Assembly (NCBI RefSeq): GCF_003344625.1
Contig: NZ_QPKJ02000003.1
Span: 806,001 to 870,000 of the forward strand
From: Solirubrobacter deserti
GTDB lineage: Bacteria > Actinomycetota > Thermoleophilia > Solirubrobacterales > Solirubrobacteraceae
Direction: 5' to 3'
DNA: 64,000 bases
The notes below the pieces were generated by a model. That model saw only the letters and a list, made by a program, of their open reading frames with translations, searched no databases and was not told where the DNA came from. Both the position numbers and the translations under genes were made by a program. Below, piece by piece: positions 34,081-41,042 of the stretch (within the stretch, counting starts at the first letter, position 1; every line of letters begins with the position of its first letter).

Positions 34081-34677
34081 CTAGGGCCTGAGCCCGCGGA
34101 GGAACGCGGCGAACGTGTCCTCGATGTGCAGCGGCTGCTCGTCGAGGTGCTGCTGCATCTGCAGGCCGTCCATGACGGCGACGAGCACCGCGGCGAGTTG
34201 CTCGGGCGCGATCGTGTCGACCATTGCGCCCTCGGCCTGGGCTTGAGCGATCCACTCCGCGAAGCCCTCGCGGGCAGCGCGGTAGCGCCTGCGGAAGTGC
34301 TCGTGCGCCGGGTGGTCAGCGTCGATGCTCTCCGCCGAGAGGATCGTGAAGAGCCGGCCGAGGTGCTCGCGCTCGGGCTTGGCCGTGTGGCGCATGACCG
34401 CGTCGAGGACGGCGGCGAAGCCCGCGTCGGTCTCAGCGACGGTCTCCGCGAGCGCCTTGTCCTCCTCGTCGCGCTGCTCGAGGACGGCGACGAGCAGCTG
34501 GACCTTGGAGGGGAAGTGGTGCAGCAGGCCCTGACGGGTCACGCCGGCCTCCGCGGCCACGGCGTCGATCGCGGTGCCGCGGAAGCCGCGCGCCGCGAAC
34601 GCGTGCATCGCGGCCTCGATGATGCGGTCGCGGGTGGCGCGGCCTTCGGGGGTGGTGTAGCTCGGCGTGCGGGCCAT
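34081..34677 (-). CDS. TetR family transcriptional regulator
   Basis: 198 residues. N-terminal TetR helix-turn-helix (DRIIEAAMHAFAARGFRGTA, AVAAEAGVTRQGLLHHFPSK) and a helical ligand-binding C-terminus. AAGGG precedes ATG 34677. It is divergent from the giant secreted ThuA/sugar-dehydrogenase gene, with a palindrome in the gap, so control of that gene is plausible. Confidence 0.92.
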   Translation of the reverse strand: MARTPSYTTPEGRATRDRIIEAAMHAFAARGFRGTAIDAVAAEAGVTRQGLLHHFPSKVQLLVAVLEQRDEEDKALAETVAETDAGFAAVLDAVMRHTAKPEREHLGRLFTILSAESIDADHPAHEHFRRRYRAAREGFAEWIAQAQAEGAMVDTIAPEQLAAVLVAVMDGLQMQQHLDEQPLHIEDTFAAFLRGLRP

Positions 34678-34742
34678 GGCGGCCCTTCACCGTAGCCATA
34701 GAACCGCTTCGGGCGGGGACTGTAAGAACCTGCGTGCGTCAG

Positions 34743-34772
34743 TTGACGGAACGACCTACAGGTAAGTAGGCT
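34743..34772 (+). promoter_or_regulatory. Promoter with overlapping palindrome before the ThuA/sugar-dehydrogenase gene
   Basis: TTGACG (34743-34748), 18-base spacer, TAGGCT (34767-34772). Within the spacer and -10 lies CCTAC-N6-GTAGG (34755-34770), positioned to block RNA polymerase. The divergent TetR protein is the obvious candidate ligand. Confidence 0.5.
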
Positions 34773-34830
34773 GCGCCGCCTCGACGCGGATCGGTCGCCA
34801 CCGGCCCGTGGATGTCCACTGGGAGAGGAG

Positions 34831-37800
34831 ATGTGGGTCGTGCGACTCACGAAGTCATTCGCGTGCCTGTTGGCATGCGCCGCCGCGGCCGGGGTCAGCG
34901 CGCAGGGCGCACAGGCGGCCGCGACCACCGCGAAGCTGCGCTCGGTCAGCTCGCCGCCGCCGACCGCGCTCGCGCCGGGCGAGGAGCTCACGCTGAGCGG
35001 CCAGATCACCAACCGCACGCGCAAGAGCGCGAAGGCGCGCGTCACCGTGACGCTGCAGACGGCCAAGTCGGCCACGGCGATCAGGCTCTCGTCGAAGTCG
35101 ACGGGCACCATCAAGGCGGGTCGGACCGCCGGCTATCGCCTCAAGCTCACGCTGCCCGCGGTGCTCAAGGACGGCACGTACCTCGTGCGCACGTGCGCGA
35201 AGATCGGCACCGGCGCTGATTCTTGCCGCTACGCGAGCCGCAAGCTCAGGCTCGCGGTGGGCGGGCCGCAGACGAACCCGGTGCCCGCGCCGACGCCGAC
35301 GGCGACCCCGGGCACGCCGGCCGCCACCGCGACGCCGGTCGCGACCGCCACGGCGACGGCGACGGCGACCGGGGAAGTCACCGCCACCCCGACCGCCACC
35401 GCCACGGCGACGGCGACCCCCACCGCAACGGCCACGGCCACGGCGACCCCGCTCCCGCAGCCGGGCACCTCCGACGGCCCAGTCTTCGACGTCCTCGTCT
35501 TCACCGGCACCGCGGCCGCGGCCGCCTACCAGAGCGGCCTCGACGCCCTCAACGCCGTCGCGGGTGACGGCGGCTTCCGCGTCCACCACACCGCCGACGC
35601 CACCGTCTTCACCGAGGACAAGCTCAAGCAGTACCGCGCCGTCGTCTTCCTCGGCGACATCGGCGCGCCGCTCAACGCCGCGCAGGAAGCTGCGTTCGGC
35701 GCCTACTACAAGGCCGGCGGCGGCTTCTTCGCGGTCGGCTCCGCGATCGAGTCCGAACCGGAGTGGGACTACCTGACCGAGCTGCTCGGCACGCGCGCCG
35801 ACGGCGCGCCCGTCGCCGCGGCCAGCGCGACGGTCAAGGTCGCCGACCGCGTCCACCTCGCGAGCCGCTCGCTGCCCGAGTACTGGACCCGCAGCGATCG
35901 CTTCTACAACTTCACCGAGAACGTCCGCGGCGTCGCGCACGTGCTCGCCACCGTCGACGAGACCACCTACAGCGGCGGCACGATGACCGAGCTCGCCGAC
36001 CACCCGGTCGCGTGGTGCAAGGACTACGAGGGCGGCCGGTCCTTCTACACGAACATCGGCGCCGACGGCGACCTGACCGACGCCCGCGCGCGCAAGCACC
36101 TCGCGGGCGCGATCCAGTGGACCGCCGGCGAGGCCGACCCGGTCTACAGCGACTGCGGCGCGACCGTGCTCGCGAACTACCAGCAGACCAAGATCTCGGC
36201 CAACCCGAACCTCAACGAGCCGATCGGCATGGAGACGCTGCCCGACGGCCGCGTCCTGCAGACCGCGCGCGGCGGTCAGCTGCGCCTGCACGACCCGAAG
36301 GACGGCACGTCCAAGGTCATCGGCACGCTGGACGTCTACACCAACAGCGAGGACGGCCTGTACGGCCCGGCGATCGACAACGACTTCGCCGCCAACCACT
36401 GGGTCTACCTCTACTACTCGCCCAAGACGGTCGAGAACGTCAAGCAGTCCAACGGCACCACCAAGACGATCACGACCCCGCCGAACGACTCGGCGCCCAC
36501 CACCGCGCCGAACCTGCGCGCGTGGGACCCGTACGTCGGGTACTTCCAGCTCAGCCGCTTCAAGTTCGTCGACGGCGCCAACCCGACGCTCGATCTGAGC
36601 TCCGAGCAGAGAATCATGCGCGTCGACAACAACCGCGGCGCGTGCTGCCACGTCGGCGGCGACATCGACTTCGACACCGCGGGCAACCTGTGGCTGGTCA
36701 CGGGCGACGACACGCCGTCGGGCGCGGGCAACTCGGGCGGCTTCTCCCCGCACAACGACCAGAAGACCGACGAGACGCAGACGGTCCGCGCCACCGCCCC
36801 GTTCAGGCTGACCTTCAACGGCCAGACGACGGCGGAGATCGCCGCCAACGCCAACGCGGCCGCGATCAAGGCCGCGCTCGAGGCGCTCTCGACGATCGAC
36901 GCGGGCGACGTGATCGTCACCGGCACCGCGGCCAACGCCTCGATCCAGTTCGACGGCCAGTACGCGGAGACCAACGTCGCCCCGCTGACGGCCACCGGCG
37001 CCACCGTCACCACCACGCAGGAGGGCGACTGGTTCCAGGCCCCCTACGCCGACGCCCGCCGCACCTCCGGCAACACCAACGACCTGCGCGGCAAGGTCCT
37101 GCGCATCAAGGTCTCCGACGACGGCAGCTACTCCAGCCCTTCAGGGAACCTGTTCCCGGAGTCGCAGGACAGCGCGGGCAAGACCCGTCCCGAGATCTAC
37201 GCGATGGGCTTCCGCAACCCGTTCCGGATCCAGGTCGACCACAACGACGTCGCCTACGTCACCGACTACTCGCCGGACGCCGCCACGCCGGAGACGTTCC
37301 GCGGCCCGGCCGGCACCGGCCGCGTCGAGATCGTGCGCGAGCCCGCCAACTACGGCTGGCCGCTGTGCGTCGCGCCCGAGCTCCCGTACTACCGCTGGAA
37401 CTTCAACACGTCCAAGCCGCTGGACGCCACGCCGACCCAGTACGAGTGCGGCAACCCGGACAAGGGCCCGGACAACACCTCGCGCTGGAACACGGGCGCG
37501 AACCTGGACCCGGCCACCGCGCCCGGCTCGCCGAAGGTCCCGCCGATCACGCAGCCCGACATCTGGTACTCGTTCCGCGACAACGCCACCCCGGCGCTGG
37601 GCACGCCGTGCCTGGCCTCCTACGACGGCTCGGGCGGCACCTGCCCGCAGCGGTTCCCGGAGCTCTACACCACAGGCGTGGCCCCGCACGGCGCGGCGCC
37701 GTACCGCTACGACGACGCCAATCCGAATACGACGAAGTTCCCGCCCTACTACGACGGCGCGTTCGTCCTGGGTGAGTTCAACGTCGACACGCTGCGCGAG

Positions 37801-39075
37801 GTCCGGCTCGATTCCAAGGACCGGATCTTCAAGATCAACCGCATGCTCGACTGCGGCGTCGCGCTCTCGAGCACGTCCAAGCTCCCGTTCGAGTGCGACA
37901 ACCCGATGGACATGCACTTCGGCGCCGACGGGTCCTTCTACCTGCTCACCTACGGCGACGGCTTCTTCCAGGCCAACCCGGACGCCGGCCTGTACCGGTG
38001 GGAGTACGTCAAGGGCCAGCGCGCGCCGCAGGCCACGATGAACGCGAGCATGAGCAACGGCGTCACGCCGCTCAGCGTGCAGTTCTCCAGCGAGGGCTCG
38101 CGGGACCCGGACCCGGGGGACTCGATCCGGTTCGCCTGGGACTTCGACGGCAACGGCACGGTCGACTCGACCGACCCGAACCCGACGCACGTCTACACCA
38201 CCAACGGCGTCTACACGGCCAAGCTGACCGTGACCGACTCGGCGGAGAAGACGGACACCAAGACGCTGCAGATCGTCGTGGGCAACACCGCGCCGAGCAT
38301 CGAGATCACGACGCCGCTCGAGGGCGACTTCTTCGAGTGGGGTGACCGGATCCCGTACACGGTCACGGTCTCCGACCCCGAGGACGGGCCGATCGACTGC
38401 TCGAAGGTGGTCACGACGTTCGTGCTCGTGCACGACACGCACGGCCACGCCGAGGAGGCCAAGACCGGCTGCTCGGGCACGCTGCAGACGCTGGCCGAGG
38501 ACGCCTCGCACGGCGGCTACATCGCGGGCGGCATCTCCGCGACCTACGCCGACCAGGGTGCCAACGGCCAGCCCGCACTGTCGGCCACCGACCAGAACGT
38601 GGTCCAGGTGCGCCGCCAGCAGGTCGAGTACGTGCAGGAGCACGAGGGCACGTCGGTCGGCGCGTCGACCGAGTCCGACCCCGGCGGCGGCCAGATGCGC
38701 AACGGCCTGGACGACGGCGACTGGTTCGCGCTCAACCGGTCCGTGAATCTCAGCCACATGGACAAGCAGGTCAACATCCGGTTCGCCGGCCCGGGCTCGT
38801 TCCCGCCGATCATCCCGGTGACCCCGACCGGCACGGAGCTCGCGGACGTCGAGGTGCGTGACGGCAGCCCGACCGGCCCGGTGCTGACCAAGGTGCGCCT
38901 GAAGTCCACGGGTGACCTCAACACGTGGCAGACGTTCAGCGCCCCGCTCGACTACGAGGGCTCCAAGCGCCTGTACTTCGTGTTCAAGGCGCTGCCCGGC
39001 GGGCCGATCGTCCCCTACATCGGCTGGGGCTCGGTCAACTGGGTGTCCTTCAGCGGCCCGGGGGTCGCCGGCTAG
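34831..39075 (+). CDS. Giant secreted ThuA / PQQ-type sugar dehydrogenase / PKD / carbohydrate-binding protein
   Basis: 1414 residues. The start is ATG 34831 directly after GGAGAGGAG, or GTG 34840. A signal peptide (to about residue 30) is followed by a beta domain, a Thr/Ala/Pro repeat linker (about 150-215), a ThuA-type domain (about 222-435, FDVLVFTGTAAAAAYQSGL, WTRSDRFYNFTENVRG), a sugar-dehydrogenase propeller (about 450-1055, NEPIGMETLPDGRVLQTARG, GGDIDFDTAGNLWLVTGDD, NTNDLRGKVLRI, FRNPFRIQVDH), a PKD domain (about 1070-1150, RFAWDFDGNGTVD) and a C-terminal CBM6/35-like domain. A module of about 80 residues (FRLTFNGQTTAEIAANANAA to TATGATVTTT) is inserted in the propeller before the NTNDLRGK blade. 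Inferred role: extracellular sugar binding and oxidation. Confidence 0.92.
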   Translation: MWVVRLTKSFACLLACAAAAGVSAQGAQAAATTAKLRSVSSPPPTALAPGEELTLSGQITNRTRKSAKARVTVTLQTAKSATAIRLSSKSTGTIKAGRTAGYRLKLTLPAVLKDGTYLVRTCAKIGTGADSCRYASRKLRLAVGGPQTNPVPAPTPTATPGTPAATATPVATATATATATGEVTATPTATATATATPTATATATATPLPQPGTSDGPVFDVLVFTGTAAAAAYQSGLDALNAVAGDGGFRVHHTADATVFTEDKLKQYRAVVFLGDIGAPLNAAQEAAFGAYYKAGGGFFAVGSAIESEPEWDYLTELLGTRADGAPVAAASATVKVADRVHLASRSLPEYWTRSDRFYNFTENVRGVAHVLATVDETTYSGGTMTELADHPVAWCKDYEGGRSFYTNIGADGDLTDARARKHLAGAIQWTAGEADPVYSDCGATVLANYQQTKISANPNLNEPIGMETLPDGRVLQTARGGQLRLHDPKDGTSKVIGTLDVYTNSEDGLYGPAIDNDFAANHWVYLYYSPKTVENVKQSNGTTKTITTPPNDSAPTTAPNLRAWDPYVGYFQLSRFKFVDGANPTLDLSSEQRIMRVDNNRGACCHVGGDIDFDTAGNLWLVTGDDTPSGAGNSGGFSPHNDQKTDETQTVRATAPFRLTFNGQTTAEIAANANAAAIKAALEALSTIDAGDVIVTGTAANASIQFDGQYAETNVAPLTATGATVTTTQEGDWFQAPYADARRTSGNTNDLRGKVLRIKVSDDGSYSSPSGNLFPESQDSAGKTRPEIYAMGFRNPFRIQVDHNDVAYVTDYSPDAATPETFRGPAGTGRVEIVREPANYGWPLCVAPELPYYRWNFNTSKPLDATPTQYECGNPDKGPDNTSRWNTGANLDPATAPGSPKVPPITQPDIWYSFRDNATPALGTPCLASYDGSGGTCPQRFPELYTTGVAPHGAAPYRYDDANPNTTKFPPYYDGAFVLGEFNVDTLREVRLDSKDRIFKINRMLDCGVALSSTSKLPFECDNPMDMHFGADGSFYLLTYGDGFFQANPDAGLYRWEYVKGQRAPQATMNASMSNGVTPLSVQFSSEGSRDPDPGDSIRFAWDFDGNGTVDSTDPNPTHVYTTNGVYTAKLTVTDSAEKTDTKTLQIVVGNTAPSIEITTPLEGDFFEWGDRIPYTVTVSDPEDGPIDCSKVVTTFVLVHDTHGHAEEAKTGCSGTLQTLAEDASHGGYIAGGISATYADQGANGQPALSATDQNVVQVRRQQVEYVQEHEGTSVGASTESDPGGGQMRNGLDDGDWFALNRSVNLSHMDKQVNIRFAGPGSFPPIIPVTPTGTELADVEVRDGSPTGPVLTKVRLKSTGDLNTWQTFSAPLDYEGSKRLYFVFKALPGGPIVPYIGWGSVNWVSFSGPGVAG

Positions 39076-39719
39076 GAGTCCAGCGCGAGGTTGTACTCCT
39101 CGCACACGCGGCCGAGCTCCGGCAGGGGCTCGGTCAATGGGAGCGGTTCGCCGTCCGCGGCGAACCGCGCCCGACCCTCCATCAACGCGATGCACGGCCC
39201 GTCGTCCAGGTTGGAGCGAAACCAGATGCCGGCCGCCCCGCGCATGTAGAGGTCGCGCGCGATCGTCTGCGAGACGACGCGGATCTTGGAGCGGATCTCC
39301 GAGATGTTGAGCTGGGTCATGCCGTGCTCGGCGAGCAGCCGGGCGTGGCGGGTGGCGAGCTTCTCGCGCAGCGCGGGATCGTCGATGTCGACGAGCTCGC
39401 CTTCGTGCTCGACGCGCGCGGGCGCGAGCTGGTGCGAGCGCCGCCACGCGGCCGTCACGGCGCGGCCCGGCACCCGCAGCGCCTCCACCGGGACGCCCTG
39501 CGCGAGCTGGAACTGCGCGAAGTCGGCCCGCGCCTTGACGTTCGGGCGCAGATCGGCGAGCACCTCGCGCAGCGCCGTGAGCTTGTGCTCGGAGCCGTAG
39601 ATGGTCCGGTACTCGCGCATCGGGTCGTCGAAGCGGTGCTGCCAGGAGCAGAACTCGTAGGGCGTGTAGTCCAGCGGCGCGTCGGCGTGCCCGACCCGCC
39701 ACACGCGCTCGCTCTTCAC
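39072..39719 (-). CDS. RES-domain toxin (NAD+-degrading type)
   Basis: 215 residues from GTG 39719. RES fold features: an N-terminal RVWRVGH, HRFDDPMREYRTIYGSEHKL followed by a conserved Glu in TALREVLADLRP, and a C-terminal helix. RES toxins consume cellular NAD+ and arrest growth. Its GTG overlaps the stop of the upstream antitoxin gene by 4 bases, the standard order for Xre/RES modules. The TAG stop shares CTAG with the stop of the giant gene on the other strand. Confidence 0.85.
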   Translation of the reverse strand: MKSERVWRVGHADAPLDYTPYEFCSWQHRFDDPMREYRTIYGSEHKLTALREVLADLRPNVKARADFAQFQLAQGVPVEALRVPGRAVTAAWRRSHQLAPARVEHEGELVDIDDPALREKLATRHARLLAEHGMTQLNISEIRSKIRVVSQTIARDLYMRGAAGIWFRSNLDDGPCIALMEGRARFAADGEPLPLTEPLPELGRVCEEYNLALDS

Positions 39720-40105
39720 GCGCGAGCGCGCGCGAAGGCCTTGGCGGCGGGCACGACCATGCGCAGATCGTCGAGCGAGCGCGCGTGGCGCAGCACCCAG
39801 GCCGGCGCCTCGTCGTCCAGGCGCGAGTTGGAGCCGAAGAACCAGGCCTCGGCGGTCGCTTCGTCGTAGGCGGTGACCAGCAGCCGCGCGGCGCGGTAGG
39901 CGTCGCGCAGCCTGAGCCGCGTCATCTGGCCCTTCGGCGGCGTGCCACCCTCGATCCACTTGGCGACCTGCGCCGCGCCCTTGACGCCCGCCACGTACGC
40001 CGTGGCCTGCGCGCCCAGGTGGTCGGAGAGGAAGCGCGCGATCTCCGAGATCGGAGCGGTGGTGCCCTCGCGTTCGATCAACGCGGGATCGAGCAGCTGC
40101 GCCAT
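39716..40105 (-). CDS. Xre/MbcA/ParS-type antitoxin
   Basis: 129 residues from ATG 40105. An N-terminal degenerate helix-turn-helix (ISEIARFLSDHLGAQATAYV, GAAQVAKWIEGGTPP) leads into the DUF2384-type toxin-binding region (AEAWFFGSNSRLDDEAPAWV). It should neutralise the RES toxin and repress the operon. TATAGT (40119-40114) lies 8 bases before the ATG, so the transcript is probably leaderless; an in-frame TTG at 40114 is inside the -10 and unlikely. Confidence 0.85.
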   Translation of the reverse strand: MAQLLDPALIEREGTTAPISEIARFLSDHLGAQATAYVAGVKGAAQVAKWIEGGTPPKGQMTRLRLRDAYRAARLLVTAYDEATAEAWFFGSNSRLDDEAPAWVLRHARSLDDLRMVVPAAKAFARARA

Positions 40106-40113
40106 CGCCGCCA

Positions 40114-40119
40114 ACTATA
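40114..40119 (-). promoter_or_regulatory. -10 element of the toxin-antitoxin operon
   Basis: TATAGT on the minus strand, 8 bases before ATG 40105. No Shine-Dalgarno intervenes, so transcription probably begins at or next to the start codon. Confidence 0.55.
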
Positions 40120-40151
40120 CCCCGAAAACAGGGCTGAAACGAGGGTGGAAA

Positions 40152-40850
40152 CTACGCGCGACGGCGCGCGAGGGCGCGCGCGCCGCCCAGGTGCGTGCGC
40201 AGCAGCTCGGCGGCCTTCTCGCCCTCGCCGTTCGCGAGCGCCTCGGTGATCGCGCGGTGCTCGACGATGAACCGCTCGATCCGGGACGGGTCGCGGGCGA
40301 CGGTCGTGGCGGCGATCCTCTGGTGGCGGTCGGCCAGTGCGTCGTAGGAGCGGGCGAGCAGGACGTTCCCCGCGGCGGCGATGATCGCGCGGTGGAAGCG
40401 CCGGTCGGCCTGGGCGAAGCCGGCGCCGGCGGAGCTGAGCGCGCGCTCCTGCGCGGCGATCGCCTCCTCGAGCTGGGCGGTCAGCTCCTCGCCGCCGGTC
40501 TCCGCCGCGCGGCGGGCGCAGTGGCACTCGATCAGCTCGCGCGCCTCGTGGACGTCGTCCGCCTCGGAGGCGGAGATCGGCACGACCAGCGCGCCGCGCC
40601 GGGGATAGAGCTCGACGAGCCCTTCGGCCTCCAGCTGCCCGAACGCCTGCCGCAGCGGCGTGCGGCTGATCCCGAGCTCGCGCGCGAGCGCGTTCTCGCT
40701 CAGGAGCGTCCCGCCGGGGAAGCGGCCGTCGAGCAACCGTTCCTTCACATGGGCGTAGGCGCGCTGCGCCGCGCTTTGGACGGCCGGTACAGCATCAGTG
40801 GACGAAGGGACTATCGACACGGCAACCGAACCAGCTATGGTAGGAGACAT
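40152..40850 (-). CDS. FadR-subfamily GntR transcriptional regulator
   Basis: 232 residues from ATG 40850. GntR winged helix (AYAHVKERLLDGRFPGGTLL, ENALARELGISRTPLRQAFG, EAEGLVELYPRRGALV) and an all-helical FCD effector domain with the metal-binding pattern (ARELIECHCARRAAE, ADRRFHRAIIAAAGN, EHRAITEALANGEGEKAAEL). Such proteins sense small organic acids. Inverted repeats directly upstream probably form its operator. The controlled pathway is not obvious from the neighbours. Confidence 0.92.
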   Translation of the reverse strand: MSPTIAGSVAVSIVPSSTDAVPAVQSAAQRAYAHVKERLLDGRFPGGTLLSENALARELGISRTPLRQAFGQLEAEGLVELYPRRGALVVPISASEADDVHEARELIECHCARRAAETGGEELTAQLEEAIAAQERALSSAGAGFAQADRRFHRAIIAAAGNVLLARSYDALADRHQRIAATTVARDPSRIERFIVEHRAITEALANGEGEKAAELLRTHLGGARALARRRA

Positions 40851-40872
40851 CTTGGATGCAAGTTGGCTCCAA
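40851..40872. promoter_or_regulatory. Inverted repeats upstream of the GntR regulator
   Basis: CTTG-GATG-CAAG (40851-40862) and TTGG-CT-CCAA (40863-40872) lie back to back right before the ATG. Likely autoregulatory operator. Confidence 0.45.
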
Positions 40873-40896
40873 GTTGACTCTCCTCCCCAAACCGAA

Positions 40897-40963
40897 GCGC
40901 CCGCGGCTCGCTCCCCTGAAACAAGAGCCGCGGGCGCGCTCCTCCCACAACTGAAAGGAGCGC
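40897..40963 (+). promoter_or_regulatory. Two hairpins in the leader of the 24-codon microprotein
   Basis: Hairpin 1: perfect 13-bp arms GCGCCCGCGGCTC (40897-40909) and GAGCCGCGGGCGC (40925-40937). Hairpin 2: GCGCTCCT (40936-40943) and AGGAGCGC (40956-40963), whose right arm contains the Shine-Dalgarno AGGAG. The two stems share 2 bases and may compete. Hairpin 1 could also act as a terminator or attenuator. Confidence 0.55.
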
Positions 40964-40967
40964 ACCT

Positions 40968-41042
40968 ATGACCGGTGTGATCTTTTTGCTGGCCGTCTCC
41001 GCCCTCCTCGGCGGGTCGCTGGTCCTGTCTCGTGACGCCTAG
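40968..41042 (+). CDS. Membrane microprotein of 24 residues
   Basis: ATG 40968 is preceded by AAAGGAG at 7 bases, a very good ribosome site. The product is one hydrophobic helix (VIFLLAVSALLGGSLVL) with a short SRDA tail. Its TAG shares CTAG with the stop of the convergent protease gene. Size and makeup recall KdpF-like single-helix subunits, but no kdp genes are near. It could be a small membrane regulator or a leader peptide. Base composition is less G/C-biased at the TTTTTG stretch than in neighbours. Confidence 0.55.
   Translation: MTGVIFLLAVSALLGGSLVLSRDA

Noticed and set aside
35270..35460. Repetitive ACGGCGACGGC-like stretch as a DNA repeat element
   Set aside because: It encodes the Thr/Ala/Pro linker of the secreted protein, so it is a coding low-complexity tract.
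37141..39702. 853-codon minus-strand frame opposite the ThuA/sugar-dehydrogenase gene
   Set aside because: Shadow of the real gene; only its last part coincides with RES DNA in another frame.
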